From assembly GCF_000526995.1 (NCBI RefSeq), contig NZ_AZUI01000001.1, forward strand, positions 2,852,001 through 2,916,000: 64,000 nt of DNA, written 5' to 3'. Source of the stretch: Lacrimispora indolis DSM 755 (lineage in GTDB: Bacteria; Bacillota; Clostridia; Lachnospirales; Lachnospiraceae). The notes beneath the pieces were generated by a model. The model was not told the DNA's origin and searched no databases. It saw only the letters and a list, made by a program, of their open reading frames with translations. Position numbers and translations under genes: made by a program. Of the stretch, positions 35,154 through 45,462 are shown piece after piece (position 1 is the stretch's first letter; every line of letters begins with the position of its first letter).

Positions 35154-36860
35154 CTATGCGGAAAGCTGCTGCTCCGCATTCCACATGGCAGCATACTTTC
35201 CGTTTTTCTTCAGCAACTCTTCATGAGTGCCTGCTTCAGCAATCCTGCCATCAGCCACTACCAAAATCTGATCCGCGTGTTTCACAATGGAAAGCGTGTG
35301 GGCAATCATCACAACGGTCTTTTTTGCTTTCAGCAGATTGGAAATGGCCTGTTTTACCGCCAGCTCATTTTCAATATCAAGGGAGGCCGTTGCCTCATCC
35401 AAAAGCAGGATGGGGCTGTTTTTTAAAATGGCCCGGGCAATGGACAAACGCTGCCGCTCACCGCCTGAAAGCAGATTGCCGTTTTCTCCGGCAGGAGTAT
35501 CATAGCCTTTTTCCATCTTTCGGATAAAACCGTCGCAGTTGGCCTGTTTACAGGCTGCTTCGATTTCTGAATCAACGGCATCTGGCCGTGCATGGCGGAT
35601 GTTGTCGCGAATGGTATCGTCAAACAGAAACACATCCTGGTCGACCATGGATATCTGTTCTAAAATCCTCTCTGGGGCAGCATTCCGGATCGGCAGGTCT
35701 CCAATGGAAATTGTTCCGGCCTGTGCCTCATAGTATTTTGAAATCAGATTTAAAATAGTAGATTTGCCGGAGCCGGAATCCCCTACGATTGCAGTCAGCT
35801 TCTGATCAGGCACAGTAAAGCTGATTCCTTTTAGTACCGGCTCTCCCGGCACATAAGAAAATTCAACATTCCGGAATGCAATGTCAAAGGCTTTTGATGT
35901 AAACGCCTCCATACTGCCGGTTTCCTCTTTTTCTTTCATGATGCACGTCACTTTATTTTTAGAAATCATCAGGTTTTTATAGCTCATCAAATCTCTTGAA
36001 ATGGTATCCGCCAGCTTTGCAAGAAGCATGGGGAGAATACTGATCAACAAATAAGATGTGGGGTCAAGAGTTCCGTTCAGCATTGGCACAGAGGCAGCCA
36101 GGATCATAATCGGCAGACCTGCCCAAATGCAAATGCACTGGACTGCATTGACGGGAATTCCATGTTTTTCATAGGCATAGCTGATATCACAAAATTCTCT
36201 CATGGAAGAGGTAAGGGTCTTATTTTTTGAACCTCCCATTCCATAAGCCCTGAAGGTTTGGATGCCGGTAACATACTCAACAATGCAGCTTACATTTTCC
36301 GCGCATACGGCATTTTTCTCCGTACCATACTTTTTGACAATACGGAAAGCTTTCCAAAGGAATGGAACCAGCAGTAATTCAATACACACCAGAATGATAC
36401 CGCCCGGAAGCCAGATATGCCACACAAAAAGAATCAGCATAACAGAGAACGTTATATTTTTCACAAGGTTCCCCATGGTATGGGTCAAAATCTTTTCATA
36501 GCTATTGACATCGCTGGTGGCAATATTGATGTATTGACCCATCTGTCCCTGAGTGAACCGTGATAAGGGAATTTTCTTGATCTTGTCGCCAAGGAAGAGA
36601 CGAACCTTTTTGCTGACGGCGGCCCCGCCGATCTGATTGTTGGTATAACCCATGCTGTAAATGACTATCCGCAGTACAAAAATGATTCCAAGAAATAGCG
36701 CCAGTTTCATAACAGCGGGAAGCCCGGCATTTCCTTTCCAAAGCATTTTCATAACTTCATAAAGGACAAAGAAATTGCATCCGGACAGCATGCCCTCAAC
36801 AACGGTCAAGACCATGCCCATATAAAACTTCCTTCCCTTTTTCATTGGATTTTCCTTCAT
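35154..36860 (-). CDS. ABC transporter, fused membrane and ATPase domains (second subunit)
   Basis: Half-transporter of 568 residues with an exporter-type six-helix membrane domain (about 1-310) and a C-terminal ATPase. Walker A GDSGSGKST, signature LLSGGERQR, Walker B ILLLDEATASLD and an H-loop in MIAHTLS are complete. It overlaps the upstream partner by four bases, so a heterodimer is likely. The membrane-domain phrasing resembles the YbtP/YbtQ-IrtA/IrtB branch, which has exporter fold but imports siderophores; this cannot be settled from sequence. It starts at an ATG following GGAGGCGGTAAGGC. Confidence 0.9.
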   Translation of the reverse strand: MKENPMKKGRKFYMGMVLTVVEGMLSGCNFFVLYEVMKMLWKGNAGLPAVMKLALFLGIIFVLRIVIYSMGYTNNQIGGAAVSKKVRLFLGDKIKKIPLSRFTQGQMGQYINIATSDVNSYEKILTHTMGNLVKNITFSVMLILFVWHIWLPGGIILVCIELLLVPFLWKAFRIVKKYGTEKNAVCAENVSCIVEYVTGIQTFRAYGMGGSKNKTLTSSMREFCDISYAYEKHGIPVNAVQCICIWAGLPIMILAASVPMLNGTLDPTSYLLISILPMLLAKLADTISRDLMSYKNLMISKNKVTCIMKEKEETGSMEAFTSKAFDIAFRNVEFSYVPGEPVLKGISFTVPDQKLTAIVGDSGSGKSTILNLISKYYEAQAGTISIGDLPIRNAAPERILEQISMVDQDVFLFDDTIRDNIRHARPDAVDSEIEAACKQANCDGFIRKMEKGYDTPAGENGNLLSGGERQRLSIARAILKNSPILLLDEATASLDIENELAVKQAISNLLKAKKTVVMIAHTLSIVKHADQILVVADGRIAEAGTHEELLKKNGKYAAMWNAEQQLSA

Positions 36861-38614
36861 GCCTTACCGCCTCCTTCCAGTTGATAGGTCAGGCTGCGGG
36901 CTGTCTCATAGTCTGCCCAGGCCTGATTGTAATACTTATTTTCTTTCCTGACCTGTTCATGGGTGCCCACTGATGTAATGGTTTGATTTTCCACCACAGC
37001 CACCCGGTTACACATGTTCAGTGCGCTCAGCCGGTGCGCCACCATAATGACGGTTTTCCCTTTGCACAGGTTTTTGATTGCCTTGTCAATCTCCACCTGG
37101 TTTTCCGGATCGGCCGCACTTGTGGCTTCGTCCAGAATCAGGATGGGAGCGTTTTTTAGGATAGCTCTTGCAATGGCGATGCGCTGTTTTTCGCCGCCGG
37201 AGAAGCGTGATCCGAAGCTGCCTACCTTTGTATCGTAACCATCCGGCAGAGACATAATGAAGTCGTCAATCTGAGCTTTCTCTGCAGCGGCCCGCACCTG
37301 TTCCAGACTCCCATGGCCGCCCATGCGGATATTTTCAAGAACGCTGTCACGGGTGAGAAATGTTTTCTGAAAGACAATGGAAACATTTTGCAGGAGTGTT
37401 TCATAGTCAATTTCCCTGACATTCTTTCCGCCGATTAACACCTCGCCTTCCTGCACATCATAAAACCGGGGAATCAGCTCAGCAACGGTGCTTTTGCCGG
37501 CGCCGGAACGTCCCATCAGAGCCATTGCCTCGCCTTCCTTTATTTTTAAATTGCAATTTTCCAGCACATTGGTTTTTCCGTCATAAGAAAACCGGATATT
37601 ACGAAGCTCAATATCATGGCAGTCCGGGAAGGGGCCGCCACCCTCAAAGGTAGGGCAGCTTAAAATTTCCTCTGTTTTCATAACACCGGTAAGCACCTGG
37701 GCAAAGCTGCTGGAAATTTCCTGTAAGGGGCGGATCTCCGTTAAGTACATGGAGCCGACAAATGCAAATAACAGGAACACGCTGGCGGTAATGGAGCCTT
37801 TCATATAGAATAAGCCGCCCAAGGGCACCATCAGAACCATTCCGCACTCGATCACAACGATAAATGAAGCGTAAAATGGCCCCATTTTCCTTGACATTAA
37901 ATTCCAGACGTCATTTTCCTCTTTGACAGCCGAAGAAAATTTCCGGAAAGACTTGCTTCCCATGTTGTAAGCTTTAATGAGCTTCATGCCGCTGATGTAT
38001 TCCACCATGACTGAGTTTAAGTTTGCCACAGAACGGTTTGCCCTGTCCATCATTCCGGAGGCTTTCACAAACATGAAGCCCATCACAACAGCGGCCAGGA
38101 CCAGCGGAATCAAGGAAATCAAAGCCAGAGGTACATTTACTGTCATTAAATAGAGGAAAATAACAACAGGACCGGTCAAATAGCAGGTCAGTTCAGGCAC
38201 GTTATGGGCAAGAAACAGCTCCAGCTTTTCAATATCCTCATTTAACACGGTCTTAATTTCTCCGGTACTGCGCTCATTCAGCGATCCCAGCGGCACCTTT
38301 GCCATGTGGCCTGCAACCATGCACCGAACCTTGAACAGTGCCCGGTAAGCTCCTTTATGGGAAGCCACGCCGGAAGATCCGAACAACAGGAATCGAATCA
38401 GTACTGCAACCGCAATGAGCACTACGTTATGCCGCACAAATTCAGCGGTACAGGTGCGGCTGTACACGGCCTCCATTAATTGATAAATACCATAGTAGGG
38501 AATCATGGTGAAAAGGCCGCTGATAAATGACAGTGCAATGGCCAAATACATCCAATACTTTTCCCGTCCGGCCCATTGAAGCAATAGCTTAATGGGACTT
38601 TTCTTATTTTGCAT
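36857..38614 (-). CDS. ABC transporter, fused membrane and ATPase domains (first subunit)
   Basis: Partner half-transporter of 585 residues. Six membrane helices in the first 300 residues include the segment LNERSTGEIKTVLNEDIEKLE after helix 2, a pattern shared with YbtP/IrtA-like proteins. ATPase motifs: GRSGAGKST, FSGGEKQR, ILILDEATSAAD (a D-loop variant, SAAD for SALD). The ATG follows AAAGGAGGAAGG. It is first in the minus-strand operon and diverges from an AraC-type regulator, which is the usual arrangement for siderophore or metal-related transporters of this type. Confidence 0.9.
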   Translation of the reverse strand: MQNKKSPIKLLLQWAGREKYWMYLAIALSFISGLFTMIPYYGIYQLMEAVYSRTCTAEFVRHNVVLIAVAVLIRFLLFGSSGVASHKGAYRALFKVRCMVAGHMAKVPLGSLNERSTGEIKTVLNEDIEKLELFLAHNVPELTCYLTGPVVIFLYLMTVNVPLALISLIPLVLAAVVMGFMFVKASGMMDRANRSVANLNSVMVEYISGMKLIKAYNMGSKSFRKFSSAVKEENDVWNLMSRKMGPFYASFIVVIECGMVLMVPLGGLFYMKGSITASVFLLFAFVGSMYLTEIRPLQEISSSFAQVLTGVMKTEEILSCPTFEGGGPFPDCHDIELRNIRFSYDGKTNVLENCNLKIKEGEAMALMGRSGAGKSTVAELIPRFYDVQEGEVLIGGKNVREIDYETLLQNVSIVFQKTFLTRDSVLENIRMGGHGSLEQVRAAAEKAQIDDFIMSLPDGYDTKVGSFGSRFSGGEKQRIAIARAILKNAPILILDEATSAADPENQVEIDKAIKNLCKGKTVIMVAHRLSALNMCNRVAVVENQTITSVGTHEQVRKENKYYNQAWADYETARSLTYQLEGGGKA

Positions 38615-38711
38615 AGAAATCCTTCCTCCTTTTTAAGCCGTTTTATTCTATGAAGTACAGCTTTTTATCTGGTCCTCAGCAACTTCGCAAACAGGCCGGA
38701 GCGCCACATTC

Positions 38712-38740
38712 TTGACGCAGCCATTCCGTTATGCTATCAT
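38712..38740 (+). promoter_or_regulatory. Promoter of the AraC-family regulator
   Basis: TTGACG (38712-38717), 17-base spacer, TATCAT (38735-38740). The leader to the start codon would be about 127 bases. Confidence 0.6.
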
Positions 38741-38873
38741 GATGGTTAGGCGAAGCTAACTGCTTTATAACAATACACGTATGGCAAATTTCTTACAATA
38801 GGTTTTGGGCAGATTTTCACTTTCAAGGTAAAGGTTTGCGCTTTTGAGGTATTGGGAATATGGGGGAACGATG

Positions 38874-39845
38874 ATGAATACGATTCAGGAATATTATAAA
38901 AAACAATTTGCGGAACATGGTTTTTTGCCGGATCCGGACAATCATACTTATTGCGAAGTCGGCTCAACATGGAAGCTGTCAGATACCATTGGCAGGGGAA
39001 CCTTCTGGCTATATGGAGAGCAGGATTTGTTTTCCGTCAAAATTCATGATTTTTATTTCCATGAGGATACTGTAATGGATTTTTGCTGGCCTGAATGTTT
39101 GGGTATTATGCAGTATGACTCCATCTCCGGTGAAGAGCTCTCTCCTTACCGGAGGCTGGAAGCCGGAACTGTTAAGAGTTTTATCGGCGGTTATGGCATA
39201 TATAAGGTTCTGATACATAAGAAAATCCCGGTAAAATCCATTGGAATTGAAATTATGCCAAGGTATTATGAGGGGTTTTTAAAAGACCGGTACCCGGGAG
39301 AATATACCAATCCATTAAACGCATTTGCGGCAGTGGGGCAGACAGTAGATTTTCCGGAGATGGACCGGCTGTTGAAGACGGTCCGGGATTATCGCGGTTG
39401 CGGACTGGCAGCAAAGCTCTATTATCAGGGGAAGGTTGCGGGAGCTGTTTCCCTCATTGTGGAATGGAGTAAAAAACAGGCTCAAAAACAGGAAGTTAAA
39501 AAGAGGCTGTCCTCCCAGGATATTAAGGATTTGGACAATATCACGCTATATTTAAACGACCATTGCCTGCAGGACATTTCCCTGGATCAGATCGTGAAAA
39601 TCTCTTATATCGGGGCAAGGAGACTTCAAACCATATTTAAGGAATATCACGGCTGCACCATCACCCAATATATTCAGCAGCGCCGCATGAGCCAGGCAGA
39701 AAATCTTCTGGCAAACACGGATCTGCCTATCGGTCAGATTGCCCAGGTAGTAGGCTATTCCAATGCCAGCAGGCTTGCGGAACTGTTCTGTAAGAGTACG
39801 GGTATGCTGCCGGGGGAATACAGGAAGATGGCTCATAGGAAATGA
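38874..39845 (+). CDS. AraC-family transcriptional regulator
   Basis: A 323-residue regulator with an unrecognised N-terminal sensing domain (about 1-215) and a C-terminal double HTH: first helix pair around DQIVKISYIGARRLQTIFKE, second around GQIAQVVGYSNASRLAELF, followed by the family ending TGMLPGEYRK. I start at ATG 38874, six bases after GGGGGAAC; a second ATG at 38871 is adjacent. It lies divergent from the ABC pair and is their likely activator, comparable in arrangement to YbtA with YbtPQ (family precedent, inference here). Confidence 0.92.
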   Translation: MNTIQEYYKKQFAEHGFLPDPDNHTYCEVGSTWKLSDTIGRGTFWLYGEQDLFSVKIHDFYFHEDTVMDFCWPECLGIMQYDSISGEELSPYRRLEAGTVKSFIGGYGIYKVLIHKKIPVKSIGIEIMPRYYEGFLKDRYPGEYTNPLNAFAAVGQTVDFPEMDRLLKTVRDYRGCGLAAKLYYQGKVAGAVSLIVEWSKKQAQKQEVKKRLSSQDIKDLDNITLYLNDHCLQDISLDQIVKISYIGARRLQTIFKEYHGCTITQYIQQRRMSQAENLLANTDLPIGQIAQVVGYSNASRLAELFCKSTGMLPGEYRKMAHRK

Positions 39846-39868
39846 GAAACTCATAAAATACACGCAAT

Positions 39869-39915
39869 AAAAAAGATACCGGGAAGATCTTTTATCTCTT
39901 CCCGGTATCTTTTTT
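39869..39915. terminator. Bidirectional terminator between AraC gene and activase gene
   Basis: AAAAAAGATACCGGGAAGA pairs perfectly with its complement at 39897-39915 around a short loop; both flanks give T-runs on the proper strand. Confidence 0.93.
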
Positions 39916-42900
39916 ATACCGTTTCCGCCGGTTTTTCTCCTCTGAGCATATTTTTCTGAGCAGTGGAGAGCATCAGCTTGATGCGGTTTAACTGGTTTAC
40001 CTCGCTTGCGCCGGGATCGTAATCCACGGCAATAATATTGGAGTCAGGATAAGCTTTCCGCAGCTCCTTGATAACGCCCTTTCCAACGATGTGGTTGGGG
40101 AGGCAGCCAAAGGGCTGGGTGCACACGATATTGTTGGTGCCGCTGTGAATCAGCTCCAGCATCTCTCCGGTCAAAAACCATCCTTCGCCGGTCTGATTTC
40201 CAATGGATACAAATTCCTTTGCCATGTCTGCCAGATTTCCGATATGGGCCGGGGCAGTGAAGTGTTTGCTCTTTAGCAGCTCCTTCTTTGCCGTCCTGCG
40301 GAAAAATTCCAACAGGGAAATTCCCATATTGGATAAGGCTGCGGTGGATTTCTTGCCGCCTAAATTCTGGGCCTTAAAGTTACTGTTGTAGAAGCAGTAT
40401 AAAAGGAAGTCCATCAGGTCCGGCATAACGGCTTCCGCACCTTCTGATTCCAGAAGCTCTACAATGTGATTGTTGGCCAGAGGAGAAAACTTAACAAGGA
40501 TTTCTCCTACGATTCCTACCTTAGGCTTCTGGCCGGGATTTCTCGGCAGATTGTCAAAATCCCTGATGATCCCCTTTATGTTGCGGGAGAAGGTCATCAT
40601 GTCCGGGGATTTCCTGGACAGAGACTGAATACACCGCTCTTTCCATTTCTCGTGAAGGGAATTGGCTGAGCCGGGCACCTTCTCATAGGGGCGGGTGGCA
40701 TATAAAACTCTCATAAAGACATCGCCGTATACCACTGCCTGCATGGCCTTTGTCAGCATGGGCAGGGTGATGGTGAATCCAGGGTTAGTCTCCATGTTGT
40801 TTGCATTGACGGAGATGACCGGGATATGGCCCATGCCGGACTTTTCCAGGGCACGCCTTATAAATCCGATGTAATTGGAAGCCCGGCAGCCGCCTCCGGT
40901 CTGGCTCATAAATACAGCAGTGCGGTCCAAGTCGTATTTTCCGGATAAAAGGGCATCCATGATCTGGCCCACCACAATGAGGGAGGGGTAGCAGGCATCG
41001 TTATTTACGTATTTTAATCCGGTATCAATGGCAGAGCGGTTGTCGTTTTGAAGGACCTCCACCCGGTAGCCGAAGGAACGGATAGCAGGTTCAATTAAGT
41101 CAAAATGAATCGGTGACATCTGAGGGCACAGGATGGTGTAATCTTTTTTCATCTCTTTGGTAAACATAATCCTGTGATAAGCGCTGGAAACTACCTTCTG
41201 CTCGTAATGGCGTTTGTCACGCACCCGCAGTGCCGCAATTAAGGAGCGGATCCGGATCCTGGCGGCTCCCAGGTTATTGACTTCATCGATCTTTAAAACC
41301 GTATAGATCTTGCCGGAGCCGGTTAGGATATCATTAACCTGGTCCGTGGTAACCGCATCCAGACCGCAGCCAAAGGAATTCAGCTGGATCAAGTCCAGAC
41401 GGCTCTCCTTTTTTACGAGAGCAGCAGCCCGGTAAAGCCTTGTGTGGTACATCCACTGGTCAGTAACCACCAGAGGGCGTTCGATTTCAGCCAGATGGGA
41501 AACGGAATCCTCTGTGAGTACTGCAAATCCATAGGAGGTAATAAGCTCCGGAATGCCGTGGTTGATTTCCGGATCCACGTGGTAGGGGCGGCCTGCCAGC
41601 ACGATTCCATGGCGGTCGTTGTCCTCCAGCCATTTTAAAGTTTCCTCGCCCTTTTTCTCCATATCGGCCCTGGAAGCCATAAGCTCTGCCCAGCCCTTTG
41701 AAACGGCAGCAGCAACCTCAGATGCAGGGATCTGAAATTCCTTTGCAAATATTTCTGTCAGGCGTCCGGTGAGCACTTCTTCGTTGGTAAAAGCCATGAA
41801 CGGATTTAAAAAGCGGATATTTTCCGTCTTAATACCTTCCACGTTGTTCTTGATGTTCTCTGCGTAAGAGGTGACAATGGGGCAGTTAAAATGGTTTCCT
41901 GCCTCAGGAGTCTCATTCCGTTCATAGGGAATACAGGGATAAAATATGGTTTTAATTCCCTGCTTCATCAGCCATTCAATGTGGCCGTGGGCAATCTTTG
42001 CCGGATAGCATTCTGATTCGCTTGGTATGGATTCAATGCCCAGCTCATAGATCTTTCTGGTAGACTGAGGTGAGAGCACGGTCCGGAATTTCAGTTCCTT
42101 AAAGAAAACGGCCCAGAAGGGGTAGTTTTCATACATGTTTAAGACTCTGGGAATGCCGATGGTTCCCCGCTCCGCAAGATCAGGGCTTAAGGGCTCGTAA
42201 TCAAACATGCGGCGGTTTTTATAATCAAAGAGGTTTGGTATTTCCCTCTTTGCCTTTTCCTTGCCAAGGCCTCGTTCACAGCGGTTACCTGTAATGAATT
42301 GACGGCCTCCGTCAAAACGGTTAACAGTGAGCACACAGTTGTTGGTGCAGCCCTTGCAGCGGGCCATGGAGGTTTCATAGTGAAGTCCTAAAATCTTATC
42401 GAGGCTCAGCATGGAGGTTGTTTTGGATTCCTCGTAGCGTTCCCTTGCGATAAGAGCAGCGCCGAAAGCGCCCATAATGCCTGCAATGTCCGGGCGGATG
42501 GCTTCGCAGCCTGAGATCTTTTCAAAGCTTCTTAAGACGGCATTGTTATAGAAAGTACCGCCCTGGACTACCACATGCCGGCCAAGATCAGAAGCATTTG
42601 TGATTTTAATTACTTTAAACAGGGCATTTTTAATAACTGAATAAGCAAGCCCTGCGGAAATATCGGATACCTGGGCCCCTTCCTTCTGGGCCTGCTTCAC
42701 GTTGGAATTCATGAACACTGTGCATCTGGTTCCTAAGTCGGTGGGGTTTTTGGCAAATAAAGCTTCCTGTGCAAAATCCTCTACCTGGTAGTTTAAGGAG
42801 TTGGCAAAGGTCTCAATAAAGGAGCCGCAGCCTGAGGAACAGGCCTCATTCAGCTGAACGCTGTCTACGGTGCCGTTTTTAATGCGGATGCATTTCATGT

Positions 42901-44176
42901 CCTGGCCGCCGATATCCAGGATGCAATCTACCTCTGGTTCAAAAAAGGCTGCAGCATAATAGTGGGAGATGGTCTCCACCTCCCCCTCGTCAAGGAGGAA
43001 GGCTGATTTTAAGAGAGCTTCTCCGTAGCCGGTGGAACAGGACCATACGATCTGGCTGTCCTTTGGCATCTGCTCTTTAATTTCGCCTATTGCCCGGATT
43101 GCCGTTGCAAGTGGGCTTCCGTTGTTGCTGCTGTAAAATTTATATAACAGGGTGCCGTCTTCCCCTACAAGGGCCGCCTTTGTGGTGGTGGAGCCGGCAT
43201 CGATTCCTAAAAAGCATTTTCCATGGTAGGAAGAGAGATCGCTTGTTTTTACGCAGTGGCTGTTGTGACGGTTAATGAATTCGTCAAAATCCGCCTGATC
43301 CGCAAATAAGGGGTCCATGCGCTTTACTTCAAATTCCATCCGAATGCCGGAGGATAAGCGGTTGATTAAATCCTCCAGGGATACATTCCCTCCCTGGGCC
43401 TCCGCTGCATTCATGGCTGCGCCGGTGGCAGCAAATAAGTGGGAATGCTCCGGAGCGATGATCTCATCTCCGGATAAATGGAGGGTGCGGACAAAGGCCT
43501 TCTGAAGTTCAGGAAGAAAATGAAGGGGGCCTCCCAGGAAGGCCACATGGCCTCTGATGGGCTTTCCGCATGCCAGGCCGCTGATGGTCTGATTTACCAC
43601 TGCCTGAAAAATGGATGCCGCAAGATCTTCCCTGGTGGCCCCTTCATTAATAAGTGGCTGTATGTCTGTCTTTGCAAATACTCCGCAGCGGGCTGCAATG
43701 GGATAGATGGCCTTGTAATTGGCCGCATATTCATTTAAGCCGGAGGCGTCGGTCTGCAGAAGCGCCGCCATCTGATCGATAAAGGATCCGGTGCCGCCGG
43801 CGCAGATTCCGTTCATTCGCTGGTCAATGCCGCCGGTGAAGTAAATAATTTTTGCATCTTCTCCCCCAAGTTCGATTGCCACGTCGGTCTGCGGGGCATA
43901 ATCCTTAAGAGAGGTAGCAACAGATACCACCTCCTGGACAAAGGGAACCTTTAAATGCCTGGACAGCGTTAAGCCGCCGGACCCTGTAATGGCAGGACAT
44001 AAGTCCAGGGGACCAAGCTTATCATAAGCCTTTTTTAAAAGGCCTGCCAGCGTTTCCTGTATGTTTGCATAATGCCGCTCATAATCAGCGAACAAGATTT
44101 CATGTTTTTCATTTAATATTGCTATCTTAACGGTAGTGGAACCAATATCGATTCCTAATGTTTGGTATGTAGTCAT
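39914..44176 (-). CDS. Fused 2-hydroxyacyl-CoA dehydratase activase-type protein
   Basis: A giant cytoplasmic protein of 1420 residues from the chosen start. Two BcrAD/BadFG-type ASKHA ATPase modules lie in tandem: [12 protein letters not shown] with [11 protein letters not shown], and [12 protein letters not shown] with [13 protein letters not shown]; each has one Cys of the kind that bridges a 4Fe-4S cluster between activase subunits. A middle region has CKGCTNNC, then DUF2229-like and HgdB-like parts ([35 protein letters not shown]). Related proteins are found across Clostridia without an adjacent dehydratase, and their substrate is unsettled. I prefer ATG 44176 over GTG 44230, since only the former has an AAAGGAGG upstream, spaced by a hairpin. 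Confidence 0.88.
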   Translation of the reverse strand: MTTYQTLGIDIGSTTVKIAILNEKHEILFADYERHYANIQETLAGLLKKAYDKLGPLDLCPAITGSGGLTLSRHLKVPFVQEVVSVATSLKDYAPQTDVAIELGGEDAKIIYFTGGIDQRMNGICAGGTGSFIDQMAALLQTDASGLNEYAANYKAIYPIAARCGVFAKTDIQPLINEGATREDLAASIFQAVVNQTISGLACGKPIRGHVAFLGGPLHFLPELQKAFVRTLHLSGDEIIAPEHSHLFAATGAAMNAAEAQGGNVSLEDLINRLSSGIRMEFEVKRMDPLFADQADFDEFINRHNSHCVKTSDLSSYHGKCFLGIDAGSTTTKAALVGEDGTLLYKFYSSNNGSPLATAIRAIGEIKEQMPKDSQIVWSCSTGYGEALLKSAFLLDEGEVETISHYYAAAFFEPEVDCILDIGGQDMKCIRIKNGTVDSVQLNEACSSGCGSFIETFANSLNYQVEDFAQEALFAKNPTDLGTRCTVFMNSNVKQAQKEGAQVSDISAGLAYSVIKNALFKVIKITNASDLGRHVVVQGGTFYNNAVLRSFEKISGCEAIRPDIAGIMGAFGAALIARERYEESKTTSMLSLDKILGLHYETSMARCKGCTNNCVLTVNRFDGGRQFITGNRCERGLGKEKAKREIPNLFDYKNRRMFDYEPLSPDLAERGTIGIPRVLNMYENYPFWAVFFKELKFRTVLSPQSTRKIYELGIESIPSESECYPAKIAHGHIEWLMKQGIKTIFYPCIPYERNETPEAGNHFNCPIVTSYAENIKNNVEGIKTENIRFLNPFMAFTNEEVLTGRLTEIFAKEFQIPASEVAAAVSKGWAELMASRADMEKKGEETLKWLEDNDRHGIVLAGRPYHVDPEINHGIPELITSYGFAVLTEDSVSHLAEIERPLVVTDQWMYHTRLYRAAALVKKESRLDLIQLNSFGCGLDAVTTDQVNDILTGSGKIYTVLKIDEVNNLGAARIRIRSLIAALRVRDKRHYEQKVVSSAYHRIMFTKEMKKDYTILCPQMSPIHFDLIEPAIRSFGYRVEVLQNDNRSAIDTGLKYVNNDACYPSLIVVGQIMDALLSGKYDLDRTAVFMSQTGGGCRASNYIGFIRRALEKSGMGHIPVISVNANNMETNPGFTITLPMLTKAMQAVVYGDVFMRVLYATRPYEKVPGSANSLHEKWKERCIQSLSRKSPDMMTFSRNIKGIIRDFDNLPRNPGQKPKVGIVGEILVKFSPLANNHIVELLESEGAEAVMPDLMDFLLYCFYNSNFKAQNLGGKKSTAALSNMGISLLEFFRRTAKKELLKSKHFTAPAHIGNLADMAKEFVSIGNQTGEGWFLTGEMLELIHSGTNNIVCTQPFGCLPNHIVGKGVIKELRKAYPDSNIIAVDYDPGASEVNQLNRIKLMLSTAQKNMLRGEKPAETV

Positions 44177-44204
44177 ATGCGCGGGGGTAACCCCTGCCTC
44201 CTTT
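44177..44204 (-). promoter_or_regulatory. Ribosome-binding site separated from the start codon by a hairpin
   Basis: On the minus strand AAAGGAGG (44197-44204) lies 20 bases from the ATG at 44176, too far for normal initiation. Between them GGGG-TTA-CCCC (11 bases) can fold; with it folded the spacing falls to 9. No start codon lies at the ordinary distance. Confidence 0.5.
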
Positions 44205-44341
44205 TGTGTAGAAGTAAGTTTCTGGCTCACCGAACATCAGTTTAACATAAAATAAGAAATAATACAATTGCAATAACGTGCTAAAAATATGTTAAAACTA
44301 GTAAAATTTGTTTAAGTTAACGAAAAGGGGTTTCATTTCGT

Positions 44342-44370
44342 TTGACAAAAATGGCCTGGGAAATTATAAT
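44342..44370 (+). promoter_or_regulatory. Consensus promoter of the CorA-like gene
   Basis: Perfect TTGACA (44342-44347), 17-base spacer, perfect TATAAT (44365-44370). Confidence 0.9.
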
Positions 44371-44430
44371 GTATAAGTCAAAGTCTGCCAACGTTTCCAA
44401 TAAGATTTTTCAGTGAAAGAGAGAAAAGCT

Positions 44431-45372
44431 ATGATTCAGATTTATAAAACAGAAGACGGCCTGATTCAGCAAAAGGATGAGCTTTCTCCGGGTTCCTGGA
44501 TTGCCCTTACAGACCCTACTGCCACGGAGATCCTGGAAATCGCCAACACCTGTAAAATCGATCCTGATGACTTAAGAGCGCCCCTTGATGAGGAAGAGCG
44601 TTCCCGTATCCAGACAGAGGACCATTACACGCTCATCCTGGTTGACGTTCCTTCCATAGAGGAGCGTGGCGGCAAGGACTGGTATGTAACCATACCAATG
44701 GGGATCATAACCACGGAAGAAGCCATTGTTACGGTCTGTCTGGAAGACACTACTGTTCTCAATGCATTTATGGACGGCAGGGTGAGGGATTTTCATACGT
44801 ATATGAAAACCAGGTTTATTCTGCAGATCCTGTATAAGAATGCATCCTTGTACCTGCAATATCTAAGAATCATTGATAAGAAAAGCGGAGTGGTCGAAGA
44901 GAAGCTTCACAAATCCACCAAGAACCGGGAGCTTATTGAGCTTTTGGAGCTGGAAAAGAGCCTTGTGTACTTTACCACATCCCTGCGTTCCAATGAGATG
45001 GTGCTTGAAAAGCTCATGAGAAATGAAAAAATCAAAAAGTATCCGGAGGATACGGAGCTTTTGGAAGACGTCATCATTGAGAACAAGCAGGCCATTGAGA
45101 TGGCAAATATCTACAGCGGAATTTTAAGCGGAACAATGGACGCTTTTGCTTCCGTTATATCAAACAACTTAAATATTGTAATGAAGTTTCTGGCAACCAT
45201 TACCATTGTCATGTCCATACCAACCATGGTGGCAAGCTTTTATGGAATGAACGTCAATTCCAGGGGAATCCCCTTTGCGAACAGTCCTTACGGCTTTGCC
45301 ATTGTTTTAGGCCTGACCCTGGCCCTGACGCTGATCGTTGCGTGGATTTTTTCCAAAAAGGATCTGTTCTAG
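44431..45372 (+). CDS. CorA-family divalent cation transporter
   Basis: Membrane protein of 313 residues expected to form a pentameric magnesium (or cobalt/nickel) channel. A large cytoplasmic N-terminal domain and long helix (about 130-245) lead to two C-terminal transmembrane helices. The signature GMN occurs at the end of the first (SFYGMNVNSRGIPF), and the second ends in charged SKKDLF. I start at ATG 44431 after AGAGAGAAAAG; a GTG at 44413 is in frame but lacks a site. A consensus promoter makes it an independent unit, possibly continuing into the next operon. Confidence 0.93.
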   Translation: MIQIYKTEDGLIQQKDELSPGSWIALTDPTATEILEIANTCKIDPDDLRAPLDEEERSRIQTEDHYTLILVDVPSIEERGGKDWYVTIPMGIITTEEAIVTVCLEDTTVLNAFMDGRVRDFHTYMKTRFILQILYKNASLYLQYLRIIDKKSGVVEEKLHKSTKNRELIELLELEKSLVYFTTSLRSNEMVLEKLMRNEKIKKYPEDTELLEDVIIENKQAIEMANIYSGILSGTMDAFASVISNNLNIVMKFLATITIVMSIPTMVASFYGMNVNSRGIPFANSPYGFAIVLGLTLALTLIVAWIFSKKDLF

Positions 45373-45394
45373 TTGCATGTAAAAACAGGAAACA

Positions 45395-45420
45395 GGAAAC
45401 ACCCTTAGGGTGTTCCTTTG
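45395..45420 (+). terminator. Weak terminator after the CorA-like gene
   Basis: GGAAACACCC / GGGTGTTCC with one bulge and a 3-base loop, then TTTG. The short T-run suggests partial read-through into the rhomboid-like gene. Confidence 0.5.
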
Positions 45421-45421
45421 T

Positions 45422-45438
45422 GCCCGGAGAGCATGGGC
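45422..45438 (+). other. Small hairpin upstream of the rhomboid-like gene
   Basis: GCCCGGAGAGCATGGGC, followed by AGAAGATAGGAAA, is a close relative of the unit at 918-934 in both core and 3' flank. Both lie a few dozen bases upstream of a start codon. Confidence 0.4.
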
Positions 45439-45462
45439 AGAAGATAGGAAAAGGATGAAAGA

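Noticed and set aside
35045..35527. 160-codon open frame on the plus strand
   Set aside because: Crosses a bidirectional terminator and is antisense to the ATPase domain of the ABC gene.
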